Shown: piece by piece, positions 16,501 to 24,249 of the stretch | How positions within the stretch are numbered: the first letter of the stretch is position 1 | Layout: each line of letters begins with the position of its first letter | Assembly: GCF_001612965.1 (NCBI RefSeq) | Contig: NZ_BDBL01000022.1 | Span: forward strand, 62,001 to 126,000 | DNA: 64,000 nucleotides | Source: Nocardia kruczakiae NBRC 101016 | GTDB taxonomy: Bacteria; Actinomycetota; Actinomycetes; Mycobacteriales; Mycobacteriaceae | Direction of reading: 5' to 3' | Program-made: the position numbers and the translations under genes | Notes under the pieces: generated by a model | Told to the model about the DNA's origin: nothing | The model's input: the letters and a program-made list of their open reading frames with translations, nothing else | Databases searched by the model: none

Positions 16501-16840
16501 CGTCTTCGCTCCTGACGGTGTTCCGGCGGGTGGAATCGGGCCGAATCCGGCCGGCCGCGACCAGCGCGGCGAAGGCCTCACGTTTGCGTGGGCAGTCGTG
16601 ATCGCGATGGATCTGCATCCAGTGGTGGGCCTCGGCCGTAGTGAAGGATCGGGCGGGCGGGGCGCAGCTCCAGTCCGTGAGCCGCGTGATCGGCGGCCCG
16701 GGGTTCGCGCCGTTCGATCGCTCGACGCGCCCGGTACGCGGAGGATCATCGCTCGGCCAGAAACATCCGACGGCGAGCAGCACGACGCCGCACCCCGACA
16801 GCACCGTGACGACGCTCGACAGGACGTTCCAGGTTCCCAT
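16493..16840 (-). CDS. Hypothetical membrane-anchored protein
   Basis: A 115-residue protein with an N-terminal hydrophobic segment (VLSSVVTVLSGCGVVLLAVGCFW, residues about 6-28) and a soluble tail. The tail has a His/Cys-rich stretch (TTAEAHHWMQIHRDHDCPRK, about residues 67-86) that could bind a metal. It sits in the middle of a tight three-gene group (16288-17197) of unknown genes on the minus strand. No family recognised. Confidence 0.55.
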   Translation of the reverse strand: MGTWNVLSSVVTVLSGCGVVLLAVGCFWPSDDPPRTGRVERSNGANPGPPITRLTDWSCAPPARSFTTAEAHHWMQIHRDHDCPRKREAFAALVAAGRIRPDSTRRNTVRSEDDE

Positions 16841-16843
16841 CGC

Positions 16844-17197
16844 TCACCGTTCACGAATGACGTTCGGGTGCATGCTATTCGCCAGTTCGGTCAACCCGGC
16901 GAGCACCTGCTGGAAAGTCTCGACAGGCACGGCGTTCTGACGGGACAAACCGGAAACGCCACTGCCGACCGGGAATTCGACCCCGCGCCGATGCGCGCGC
17001 TCGCGCGGGCTCAACCGCGTCGGCTCGATCCGCCGGAGATGCACCAGGGTCCGATAGGCCACCTGTCTCCACGCGCACTGTTCGATTCGGCAGCATCGGT
17101 GCTGCTGCATCAGATCGTGAGCCAGTTCGACCGGCGACAGATCGCAGATATCCGGTAGCGCGAGGAGAGCATCCTCGTCGATCGGCGAGTACGGCAC
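16844..17197 (-). CDS. Hypothetical protein with Cys/Arg-rich helical region
   Basis: A 117-residue protein with no recognised family. It starts at GTG 17197 if the AAGGAG nine bases before it is the ribosome site; the frame is open to 17236 (ATG). LSPVELAHDLMQQHRCCRIEQCAWRQVA contains three cysteines in eight residues plus basic residues. It is the first gene of the 16288-17197 group and ends three bases before the next start. The length and steady codon use support a real gene. Confidence 0.55.
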   Translation of the reverse strand: MPYSPIDEDALLALPDICDLSPVELAHDLMQQHRCCRIEQCAWRQVAYRTLVHLRRIEPTRLSPRERAHRRGVEFPVGSGVSGLSRQNAVPVETFQQVLAGLTELANSMHPNVIRER

Positions 17198-17536
17198 TGG
17201 TTGCATCTCCTTCGATAATGTTGGGCTGGAAGGCAATTCACGACCGGCGCTCGCCGGGCCGTACCGACTCGGCTATCATGGGCGGTAGCCGTGGCACAGG
17301 GGGCGCACTCCACCTGTAGCCGCACTAGCGATTCGTCAGGTTCCTCTGTTTGTGCCGACCGCAGGAGCGGTCATGGTCTCGCGTCGGTCGTGGTCGCAGC
17401 ACCAGAACACCATCGACCGGCCTGGTCCGCGCGCGCGACATGAAATCCCGCCGGAAGTGCCGCAAAGCGCCAGGACGGATTACAGGAATCCAGAGGCACC
17501 ATTTCACTTCGGAATGAACAGAAAAGGGGGCATTCG
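17198..17536. other. Intergenic region, no gene seen
   Basis: A 339-base gap between divergent genes. Short frames on both strands lack ribosome sites and look like chance. The last 30 bases hold AAAGGGGGCATTCG, the ribosome site of the XRE gene. Promoters for both neighbours must lie here but no convincing -35/-10 pair stands out. Confidence 0.5.
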
Positions 17537-18405
17537 ATGGCCGAACGCGGGGAACCGCTGTCTCTGCCGAAACGCCAGCTCGGCTACTACCTCAGGCAGG
17601 CCCGGGAGGAGACCGGCATGAGCCTGGCCGAGGCCGCGGCACATATCGGACGCTCGGCACCGACGTTGATGCGGATCGAAAAGGGGCTCACCCAGAAGCT
17701 GTCGGTTCCCGAGATCGAGGCGTACTGCCGACTGTACGACTTCGATCAGGAGAAGATCGAAGCGATGAAAGGACTTGCTCAGCAGGCCAATACACAGAAC
17801 TGGTGGCACGAATACGACGATCTGATTCCGGCCGGCTTCGACATCTACGTGGGGTTGGAGACCGCCGCACAGGAGATTGCCACGTACCAGCCCGAACTGA
17901 TCCCCGGCCTACTTCAAACCCCCGACTATGCCCGGTGCTTTCGCGAAACGCATTGCCGAACGGCACGGATGACGCGATCGAACGGCATGTCCAACTCAAA
18001 ATTCGACGGCAACTCCTCATCACTCGCAAGGTCAGGCCAGTCGGATTGCAACTCATCGTTCATGAGGCGGCTCTTCGTCGCGTCGTCGGAAGCGGCAAAG
18101 TGATGAGTTCCCAGGTGCGCTACCTGGCAGATATAAGTACACGCGCGAATATCGACATTCGGGTCGTTCCGTTTACCGCCGGCATCCCGTTGGGCGATCA
18201 AGTCGGCGCCTTTGTCATGCTGCGTTTCGGCGATGCCGCACACAGTGTTGTATACGTCGAGACCTTCACAGGCGACCTGTATTTGGAAAAACCCGCTACC
18301 GTCCGCCGGTACGCTGATGCTTACGAAGTCATGCGGTTTGCCGCTCTCGACGCGGCCGCCAGCAGGGCAGCGTTGCGACAGGTAGCGAAGGAGCATGCAC
18401 GATGA
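17537..18405 (+). pseudogene. XRE-HTH / DUF5753 regulator interrupted by a frameshift
   Basis: The N-terminal frame (17537 onward) gives a helix-turn-helix (REETGMSLAEAAAHIGRSAPTL) and the start of DUF5753 (AAQEIATYQPELIPGLLQTPDYA). It then loses similarity after RETH at about 17953. The DUF5753 sequence resumes from 17956 in another frame (PNGTDDAIERHVQLKIRRQ) and runs to 18405. Restoring one base between CAT and TG near 17953 would give a single protein of about 289 residues, the usual length. It is therefore either a recent inactivation or a sequencing error. The end overlaps the DUF397 gene in an ATGA junction, the normal arrangement for this pair. Confidence 0.8.
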
Positions 18406-18614
18406 ACATCGACCTATCCCGGGCGCAGTGGTTCAAAAGCAGCCGGAGCAGCGGCACACGGGAGTGCGTCGAGGTCGCATTCCTCGACGGCGGCGCGGTC
18501 GGCGTCCGCGACTCCAAGAACCCAAGTGGCCCAGCCCTCGTGTTCACCCCCGCTGAGTGGGACGCCTTCACCAGCAGCGTGCACAACGGCGGATTCGCAC
18601 CAGCACAGGCTTAG
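18402..18614 (+). CDS. DUF397 protein
   Basis: A 70-residue DUF397 protein. WFKSSRSSGTRECVEVAFLDGGAVGVRDSKNPSGPALVFTPAEWDAF is the full family signature. In Streptomyces and relatives these small proteins are encoded beside XRE/DUF5753 regulators (WhiJ-type pairs) and affect development or behave like a toxin-antitoxin partner. The ATG overlaps the regulator's stop by four bases, so translation depends on readthrough of the upstream frame. The upstream frameshift would be expected to alter its expression. Confidence 0.88.
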   Translation: MNIDLSRAQWFKSSRSSGTRECVEVAFLDGGAVGVRDSKNPSGPALVFTPAEWDAFTSSVHNGGFAPAQA

Positions 18615-18672
18615 TCGACCAGCGCAGCGAGGCGGCCGGACAACGCGCAGTCGTTGGCTCCATCTCGGCGGG

Positions 18673-19092
18673 CTAAGCGCCGGCGCCGCCGGGAACATCG
18701 AAAGGAACTGGGCAAGAGGGCGATTCACTGCAGGCGAGTAGATCCTCGCATCCGGCGGCCAGCGCGGAGCGCAGGGTGTCGCGGACCGCGCCGAGTTCGA
18801 CCAGCTTGGCATCGACCTCCGCGAGCTTGGCCCGCGCCCGGGTGCGCAATCCGGCATCGCGTCGATGGTGGCCGGTGCCGGAGAGCAGGTCGGCGACCTC
18901 GGCGAGGCTGAATCCGAGCCGCTGGGCAGCCTTGATCACCCGCAGCACCGTCACGGCCTCCTCCGGATACAGGCGGTGCCCGCCGAGGGTGCGCTGTGGT
19001 TCGGCCAGCAGGCCGCGGCGTTCGTAATAGCGCAGAGTCTGCGTGTTCACTCCGGCCGCGGCCGCGAGCTCGCTGGTGCGCAGCGCGGTCAC
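18673..19092 (-). CDS. MerR-family metal- or thiol-sensing regulator
   Basis: A 139-residue MerR protein: SELAAAAGVNTQTLRYYERRGLL is the winged-helix start. A dimerisation helix follows, then a short C-terminal loop with C115, C121 and C127, placed roughly where mercury- or thiol-sensing MerR proteins bind metal. The GTG start overlaps the stop of the upstream gene (GTGA), so the two form one operon. A 19-base-spaced promoter with a dyad lies upstream of that operon. The exact metal cannot be told. Confidence 0.85.
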   Translation of the reverse strand: MTALRTSELAAAAGVNTQTLRYYERRGLLAEPQRTLGGHRLYPEEAVTVLRVIKAAQRLGFSLAEVADLLSGTGHHRRDAGLRTRARAKLAEVDAKLVELGAVRDTLRSALAAGCEDLLACSESPSCPVPFDVPGGAGA

Positions 19093-19424
19093 CGTGTACC
19101 GCCGGTGGCGCGGGCGGCGAATGCGTCGAGCACCGCCGTATAGGCCGGTGGCACACCGATACTCAGCACCGGCCCTTCTTCTGCGGCGCCGACGTCGAAC
19201 ACGAAGAACGAACAGCAACTACTCTCCCGCGCCGCGAGGTCCCGGGCGCGCGGCTCGGCGCCGGGGGCGAGGATCAGTTCGAGCCGGTGCGGATTCGGTC
19301 GACGGACAGTACGGACCGCATCAGCGAAGAACCGATCGAACTCGGCCACCCGGATCGGTTGCTCGACCGTGGGCAGGGTGCACGCCGAGGGCACCCAGTC
19401 GTTCCGAGCCGGCGAAATCGTCAT
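19089..19424 (-). CDS. Conserved hypothetical protein with CC-S-F-F motif, partner of MerR
   Basis: A 111-residue protein with C15 (SACTLPTVEQPIRVAEFD) and a vicinal pair C69-C70 in ESSCCSFFVFD. Vicinal cysteines of this kind can bind soft metals or thiols. Proteins of this pattern are seen next to MerR genes in actinobacteria and are sometimes labelled arsenate reductase, which the sequence does not support. ATG 19424 was chosen by position relative to the promoter. It is the first gene of the MerR operon. Confidence 0.7.
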   Translation of the reverse strand: MTISPARNDWVPSACTLPTVEQPIRVAEFDRFFADAVRTVRRPNPHRLELILAPGAEPRARDLAARESSCCSFFVFDVGAAEEGPVLSIGVPPAYTAVLDAFAARATGGTR

Positions 19425-19431
19425 AGATCGA

Positions 19432-19462
19432 CGGTAAACCTGTACCCCGGTACCGGATGCAA
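19432..19462 (-). promoter_or_regulatory. MerR-type promoter with central dyad
   Basis: On the minus strand TTGCAT (19462-19457) and TTACCG (19437-19432) are 19 bases apart, the long spacer typical of MerR-activated promoters. The spacer contains the perfect inverted repeat GTACC-CC-GGTAC (19442-19453). The start codon of the operon is eight bases further on. Confidence 0.5.
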
Positions 19463-19507
19463 CCTCTGGATTCACCCCAGCACGACCAGGCATGAATTCA
19501 TGATTTT

Positions 19508-19517
19508 CTGTATACAG
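19508..19517. promoter_or_regulatory. Candidate operator CTGTATACAG for the ArsR/CmtR-like gene
   Basis: A perfect ten-base palindrome lies 21 bases upstream of the regulator's ATG, in an AT-rich stretch with promoter character. ArsR-family repressors commonly bind such sites over their own promoters. Confidence 0.4.
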
Positions 19518-19538
19518 ATTTCGATGTACCGTAGGTGT

Positions 19539-19874
19539 ATGCAGACCTTACCGGTGGCCCATACCGATGCACTGGCTCGTTTCGGGCACGCCCTGTCGGA
19601 TGCGACCCGCACCCGGATTCTGCTGAGCCTGCGTACCGGCCCGGCCTATCCGTCGGAGATGGCCGAGCAGATCGGGGTATCCCGGCAGATTCTGTCCAAT
19701 CATCTCGCGTGCCTGCGTGGATGCAGACTGGTCGTGGCGGTCCCCGAAGGCAGGCGTAGCCGTTACGAACTCGCCGACCGCCGCATCGCCGCTGCTCTCG
19801 AGGATCTGCTCGGACTGGTGCTCGCGGTCGATCCGGCCTGCTGTCCCGCCGCCGAGACCGAGGGCTGCTGCTGA
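19539..19874 (+). CDS. CmtR-like ArsR-family metal-sensing repressor
   Basis: A 111-residue winged-helix repressor closely resembling mycobacterial CmtR, the Cd/Pb sensor. LSDATRTRILLSL, then SRQILSNHLACLRGCRLVVAVPEGRRSRYELAD, carries C58 and C62 on the recognition helix, equivalent to CmtR C57 and C61. The C-terminus has C101-C102 and C110-C111, likely supplying the third ligand. Metal binding should release it from the operator. ATG 19539 gives the family-length product. Its stop overlaps the ATG of the efflux gene, so sensor and pump are one operon. Confidence 0.85.
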   Translation: MQTLPVAHTDALARFGHALSDATRTRILLSLRTGPAYPSEMAEQIGVSRQILSNHLACLRGCRLVVAVPEGRRSRYELADRRIAAALEDLLGLVLAVDPACCPAAETEGCC

Positions 19875-20578
19875 TGTCGCGGTCACTGGGCATGCCGGCG
19901 GCCGTGGCGGTCGGTCCGTCACCGCAGCGGCGTGCGGTGCTGGCGCGGCGGATCCGCTGGTTCGTGGCCGCGACCATCTCCTACAACGTCATCGAGGCGA
20001 TCATCGCCCTCACCGAGGGCAGCCGGGCGTCATCGACCGCGCTGATCGGGTTCGGACTGGATTCGGTGATCGAGGTGTCCTCCGCCGCCGCGGTGGCGTG
20101 GCAGTTCGCCGGACCGACCCCGGAGGCCCGGGAGAAGATCGCGCTGCGCATCATCGCGTTCTCGTTCTTCGCTCTCACGCTCTACGTCACCGTCGACTCG
20201 ATCCGCGGCCTGCTCGGACTCGGAGAAGCACGCCACTCCCCCATCGGAATCGGTTTGGCCGCAGTCAGTTTGGTGATCATGCCGATCCTGTCGGCCGCGC
20301 AGCGCCGCGCCGGTCGCGAACTGGGCTCCGCCAGCGCGGTCGCCGATTCCAAACAGACCCTGCTCTGCACCTACCTGTCCGCGGTGCTGCTCGTCGGCCT
20401 ACTACTCAACGCCCTGTTCGGATGGTCGTGGGCCGATCCGATCGCCGCATTGGTCATCGCCCTGATCGCGGTGAAGGAGGGGGTAAACGCCTGGCGCGGC
20501 GACACCTGCTGCCCCACCCCGGTCGCACAGCAGACCGACGACCACGCCTGCGACTGCTGCGACCACCAGCACCCTTGA
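19874..20578 (+). CDS. Cation diffusion facilitator-like metal efflux protein
   Basis: A 234-residue membrane protein with about five to six hydrophobic segments. GFGLDSVIEVSSAAAVAWQF and WADPIAALVIALIAVKEG hold the paired Asp-containing helices of the CDF metal site. The C-terminal tail is loaded with ligands (TCCPTP, then DDHACDCCDHQHP), suggesting delivery or sensing of thiophilic metals. Translation is coupled to the upstream CmtR-like repressor. CDF proteins use the proton gradient to expel divalent cations. The usual large cytoplasmic domain is absent, so it is a short variant. Confidence 0.82.
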   Translation: MSRSLGMPAAVAVGPSPQRRAVLARRIRWFVAATISYNVIEAIIALTEGSRASSTALIGFGLDSVIEVSSAAAVAWQFAGPTPEAREKIALRIIAFSFFALTLYVTVDSIRGLLGLGEARHSPIGIGLAAVSLVIMPILSAAQRRAGRELGSASAVADSKQTLLCTYLSAVLLVGLLLNALFGWSWADPIAALVIALIAVKEGVNAWRGDTCCPTPVAQQTDDHACDCCDHQHP

Positions 20579-20684
20579 TCCCGCGTGTCAGTAGCCGCAC
20601 ATCGGCGCAATAATCCGTTGCCGGGCAACCGGGACCGCTGCTACCTTTCCCGAGACCGTGCAACAGAACGAGGAGGTGGTACCC

Positions 20685-20738
20685 GTGAACGCAGTATCGA
20701 CATGGGTGCTCCCCTCCGGGGTCACGGTCGGGCGATAG
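20685..20738 (+). CDS. Possible 17-residue leader peptide
   Basis: A very strong ribosome site (GAGGAGG) precedes GTG 20685, which opens a 17-codon frame ending at TAG 20736-20738: VNAVSTWVLPSGVTVGR. It lies 45 bases before the ATG of the alpha/beta hydrolase gene. A ribosome site this good for so short a frame suggests a regulatory leader or a small secreted-type peptide. It could also be chance. No attenuator hairpin is obvious. Confidence 0.35.
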   Translation: MNAVSTWVLPSGVTVGR

Positions 20739-20783
20739 GTCGTCCGGGAGCGCCGCGCGAGAGCACTCCCGAAAGGCACGACC

Positions 20784-21515
20784 ATGCACTTCACCTCCGA
20801 ACAGCGTCTCGGCGACGACGTCCTCGAACGCGAGTTCACCCTCGGCGAGATCCCCGGCATCCTGTGGACGCCCGTTTCCGCCTCCGCACCGACACCGCTC
20901 ATCCTGCTCGGCCATCCCGGCGGACTGCGCAGGATGTATCCCCGGCTGGCGGGCCGCGCTCGGCATGCCGTGGCGGAAGGCTACGCCGCGGCCACCATCG
21001 AACTCCCCGGCAGCGGTGACCGGCCCCCGTCCGCCGCCGCCGAACAAGCCCGCGCCGACCTGCGCCGGGCCGTGCAGGCCGGCGAACCGGTCGACGACGA
21101 GATCGTGGACCGGCTCATCCTTCCGCTGGCCGACAAGGCGGTACCGGAATGGCGGGCCACCCTGGACGCACTCCTCTCGCTGCCGAGTATCAGCGGCCCG
21201 GTCGGCTTCTCGGGAGGGGTGATCGGCATCGCGGTCCGGCTGGCGGTCGTCGAGCCGCGCATCGCGGCCGCCGTCCTGTTCGCCGGAAGTTACGTGCCCC
21301 GCAGCATGTTCGACGAGGCCCGGCAGGTCACCATCCCGCTGCTGGTCCTGCTGCAGTGGGACGACGAAGGCAACGACCGGCAGCAGGCCCTGGACCTGTT
21401 CGACGCCCTCGGCTCGAAGGAGAAGACGCTGCACGCCAATATGGGCGGGCACACCGGCGTCCCGCAGTTCGAGGGAGACGACGGAAGTCGTTTCTTCGCA
21501 CGGCATTTGAAGTGA
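20784..21515 (+). CDS. Alpha/beta-hydrolase family protein
   Basis: A 243-residue cytoplasmic hydrolase. The oxyanion region LILLGHPGGLRRMYPRLAG, the nucleophile elbow GFSGG (in VGFSGGVIG), a late acid in LLQWDDEGNDRQ and a histidine in NMGGHTGVP fit a serine hydrolase triad. The whole resembles the dienelactone-hydrolase-like group. It starts at ATG 20784 with GAAAGG upstream and may be preceded by a leader peptide. Substrate unknown. Confidence 0.8.
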   Translation: MHFTSEQRLGDDVLEREFTLGEIPGILWTPVSASAPTPLILLGHPGGLRRMYPRLAGRARHAVAEGYAAATIELPGSGDRPPSAAAEQARADLRRAVQAGEPVDDEIVDRLILPLADKAVPEWRATLDALLSLPSISGPVGFSGGVIGIAVRLAVVEPRIAAAVLFAGSYVPRSMFDEARQVTIPLLVLLQWDDEGNDRQQALDLFDALGSKEKTLHANMGGHTGVPQFEGDDGSRFFARHLK

Positions 21516-21566
21516 GAGCGGGCGGTCCGGCCGACAGCAGCGAGGAGCTGCCGGCCGGGCCGTCGA

Positions 21567-22028
21567 TCAGTTCTCGGGCCGGGTTCGGACGACATCGTCG
21601 ATGGTGCGCGTCAAACGCGGCGCCGCCTCGTCGATGTCGTGAGCCGACAATGCCTGGTTGACGATCAGCCAATCCTCGATGTCGTCACCGCTCACGTACT
21701 TGCGAAAACAGTTGTAGATCGCGTAGTAGGCGAACTCGACCGGATCGGGGAAGACGAGATCATCGTCCTGCATCGCGCAAATGGGTTCGAGATATCGATC
21801 GCCCACACCCGCGAGATCCACACCGGCCCGAGCGGAGCGAAGGGCATCAGCCGGAAGCTCGACCTCCACCTTATGCCGCATCCCGACAACCGAGTCGCGA
21901 TAGCGCAGCTCGCGGGGCTCTCCCCGGACGTAATCGACCCAAGTCGACAGCGCATCCTCGCACAGCGACAGATGAACCTCTCGTCTGTGCTCAGCTCCCA
22001 GCTGGAAGAAGAGATCGCTCGGCGTCAT
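21567..22028 (-). CDS. Conserved hypothetical protein
   Basis: A 153-residue acidic, helix-rich protein with no signal or membrane segment. Runs such as DPVEFAYYAIYNCFRKYVSGDDIEDWLIVNQALSA recur in small unannotated actinobacterial proteins. The charge and size resemble immunity proteins, but no toxin gene is adjacent, so that is speculation. ATG 22028 (MTPSDLFF) or 22037. Single gene between convergent and same-strand neighbours. Confidence 0.6.
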   Translation of the reverse strand: MTPSDLFFQLGAEHRREVHLSLCEDALSTWVDYVRGEPRELRYRDSVVGMRHKVEVELPADALRSARAGVDLAGVGDRYLEPICAMQDDDLVFPDPVEFAYYAIYNCFRKYVSGDDIEDWLIVNQALSAHDIDEAAPRLTRTIDDVVRTRPEN

Positions 22029-22081
22029 GAACGGCACTCTGCCAGAACGTGGATTGCCCTAGAGTCCGGCGACACGCCCGG

Positions 22082-22477
22082 TCACAGCATGTAGGTGAGG
22101 GTCAGGACCTCCTGCTGGGCCTCAGTCGCCTGGCCGGAGATTTCGGCGAGTTCCCCGGTACCCGAGCCTGGAACAATGGTCCCGTACGTGCTCTGGGTAT
22201 CTCCCTGCATCACACCGCCGTGCTGAATGACGAAGGACCCCCGACGCCCGTCGAGGATGCCGTCGATGCGCTCCGAGGCAACGAATCCGGCGCCGGAATC
22301 TCCCTGGGCGGTAAGCACTTCCACAACGCCGGAGCCTTCGATCACACCGCTGTAGTTCTTGCGGATCTGCACCCGTGTCAGCTTGGGCCCCACCTCCGGC
22401 TGGTCATAGACCGTCTCGGTGAAATCGACGATCTGAAAACGCGCTTCGACGGTGCGGGCCTGGTGCTGGTCGGTCAT
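22082..22477 (-). CDS. DUF3224 family protein
   Basis: A 131-residue beta-rich protein of the DUF3224 family. The pattern ARTVEARFQIVDFTETVYD near the start, KNYSGVIEGSGVVEVL and FVIQHGGVMQG in the middle and TLTYML at the end is the family's calycin-like barrel. The function is unknown; members may bind small hydrophobic ligands. ATG 22477 begins the conserved region; the long upstream frame is a shadow over a divergent gene. Monocistronic. Confidence 0.85.
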   Translation of the reverse strand: MTDQHQARTVEARFQIVDFTETVYDQPEVGPKLTRVQIRKNYSGVIEGSGVVEVLTAQGDSGAGFVASERIDGILDGRRGSFVIQHGGVMQGDTQSTYGTIVPGSGTGELAEISGQATEAQQEVLTLTYML

Positions 22478-22675
22478 GCCTGGGAGCCTATTGAGTCGGC
22501 CGCCGGCAGATTCCGATGGGTCGTACCCGTTGCCCCGATCCGCACCGCAGCCGAAACCTCCTCTCCGGCCGCGGCCGCGGATACCGCCCCACATCGCACG
22601 AGATGGTCCTCCGGATTGGTTGGCCGACAAGCCCTTACATCGCATGCGCGGCTCTGACGTGCCAGGATGAGGCGT

Positions 22676-23431
22676 ATGACTCCGGTTCCCGAAGGCCATG
22701 CAGTTCCCGCCGATCCGGCCCCGGTGAGCGGCTACGACAGCATCGCCGAGGGCTACGCGGCCGAAAACGAGACCGGCCTTCTGCACGCGTACTACAACCG
22801 GCCCGCGATCCTGGAACTCGCCGGGGACGTGTCCAAGCGGCGAATCCTCGACGCCGGGTGCGGCTCGGGTCTGCTGTTCGCCGCGCTGCGCGACCGTGGC
22901 GCCGTCGTGACCGGCATCGACGCGAGTGCCCGGATGCTGGAGCAGGCCCGTCAACACCTCGGCGCAGACGCGGACCTGCGAGTCGCCGACCTGGCCGGCC
23001 CGTTGCCCTTTCCCGACGGGGAGTTCGACGACGTCGTCGCGTCTCTGGTGTTGCATTACCTGCGCGACTGGGGACCGGCTCTCGCCGAGTTGCGACGCGT
23101 GCTGGTCCCCGGCGGCAGGCTCATCGTCTCGGTCGAGCATCCCTTCGCCAACTTCCTCGGACAGCGTCTGGCCGGAGACTCGACCGACTATTTCCAGACC
23201 CGCAACCGAATCGACGAATGGACCATGGGCGACCAGACCGCCCGACTGAGTTTCTGGGACCGGCCATTACACGCGATGACCGACGCCTTCACCGCCGCCG
23301 GCTTCCGCATCGGCGTCATCAGCGAACCGCCGGCCCTGCCCGCCGCTCGCGAGCTGATCTCCGAGGTGCTCGGCGACAGCACCGACAACAGATTCCTGTG
23401 CTTCCTGTTCTTCGTCCTGCACGCCGACTGA
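22676..23431 (+). CDS. Class I SAM-dependent methyltransferase
   Basis: A 251-residue methyltransferase. Motif I ILDAGCGSGLLFAAL binds S-adenosylmethionine, the acidic residue in TGIDASARML contacts its ribose, and PFPDGEFDDVVASLVLHYL is motif IV. It belongs to the UbiE/Methyltransf_11 group, which acts on small molecules. ATG 22676 has a GGATGAGGCGT ribosome site; an earlier ATG at 22667 is possible. The substrate is not evident from neighbours. Confidence 0.85.
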   Translation: MTPVPEGHAVPADPAPVSGYDSIAEGYAAENETGLLHAYYNRPAILELAGDVSKRRILDAGCGSGLLFAALRDRGAVVTGIDASARMLEQARQHLGADADLRVADLAGPLPFPDGEFDDVVASLVLHYLRDWGPALAELRRVLVPGGRLIVSVEHPFANFLGQRLAGDSTDYFQTRNRIDEWTMGDQTARLSFWDRPLHAMTDAFTAAGFRIGVISEPPALPAARELISEVLGDSTDNRFLCFLFFVLHAD

Positions 23432-23513
23432 CACTCGCAGTCAGTCGTGAGCCGCGAAGCCCAGGATGGTGCAACGACCGCCGGCCCGTCCGATGTGAAG
23501 GAGGCGACCTGAG

Positions 23514-24173
23514 ATGACCGGACGTCCATTGTCCGTCGAGGAATGCGACCGACTCTGGAAAGCCTGGACGCCCACCGAAGTCGCCGAACGACTGTCGGGC
23601 ACCCCGACAGCCTGGTATGTCGCGGCCGGGTGGGCGCTGGATCTGTTCGTCGGCGGCCTCGGACGTGCGCACTCCGATCTCGAAATCGGTGTTCCCCGTG
23701 AGCAATTCGACGAAATCGCGGAAGCGCTCCCCGGCTACGAATGGGACGTCGTCGGCGACGGGCACGCCTGGCCATACCCGGAGGAAGCCGGCAACCACCA
23801 TCAGACGTGGCTGCGCGAACCGGCGACCGGGCTCTATCGCCTCGACGTATTCCGCGAGCAACACTGCGGCGGTCGATGGGTGTGCCGCCGCGACGCCTCG
23901 ATCACCCTGTCCCACGACGAGCTGATTCTCCGCACCGCCGACGGCATCCCCTACGTGATCCCCGAGGTCGTACTCCTGTTCAAGGCGAAAGCCCGGCGAG
24001 CCAAGGACGAGGCCGACTTCCTGCACGCACTCCCCGCGATGGACACCTCACGGCGATCCCGATTGTCCGGATGGCTGTCGCGAGTGCACCCGGGCCATCC
24101 CTGGCTGGAAACCCTCTCGGATTACGACGCCCTCGAGCCGAATGATCACGTGTCAAAAACAGAGTATTTATGA
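23514..24173 (+). CDS. Nucleotidyltransferase-fold protein (aminoglycoside adenylyltransferase-like)
   Basis: A 219-residue protein with the start of a nucleotidyltransferase fold: WYVAAGWALDLFVGGLGRAHSDLEIGV contains the G-W-A-x-D-x-x-x-G-x-x-x-R-x-H-x-D pattern seen in lincosamide and aminoglycoside nucleotidyltransferases. VVLLFKAKARRAKDEADF is a second conserved block. It may modify a drug or metabolite, but resistance cannot be claimed. A GAAGGAGG site precedes ATG 23514. The last seven codons (SKTEYL) lie in a direct repeat shared with 26255-26312, so the native C-terminus may have been altered. Confidence 0.75.
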   Translation: MTGRPLSVEECDRLWKAWTPTEVAERLSGTPTAWYVAAGWALDLFVGGLGRAHSDLEIGVPREQFDEIAEALPGYEWDVVGDGHAWPYPEEAGNHHQTWLREPATGLYRLDVFREQHCGGRWVCRRDASITLSHDELILRTADGIPYVIPEVVLLFKAKARRAKDEADFLHALPAMDTSRRSRLSGWLSRVHPGHPWLETLSDYDALEPNDHVSKTEYL

Positions 24174-24211
24174 GACAGTCGGGCGATCGTGGGAAGTTGT
24201 GAGATTCCGGT
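24153..24211. repeat. Direct repeat, left copy (59 bp)
   Basis: Matches 26255-26312 with four substitutions and one extra A. Shared blocks include CAGAGTATTTATGAGAC and TTGTGAGATTCCGGT. On the minus strand it encodes NLTTSHDRPTVS and a stop, the same C-terminal tail as the TetR gene at 26269, but here with no gene in front. It marks the left edge of an island of about 2.1 kb. Confidence 0.85.
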
Positions 24212-24249
24212 TGTGGCCTTCGGCGATGGATGGCGCGGGATCTTCGGCG

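Noticed and set aside
17352..17621. Small gene before the XRE regulator
   Set aside because: No ribosome site and it overlaps the HTH start in another frame.
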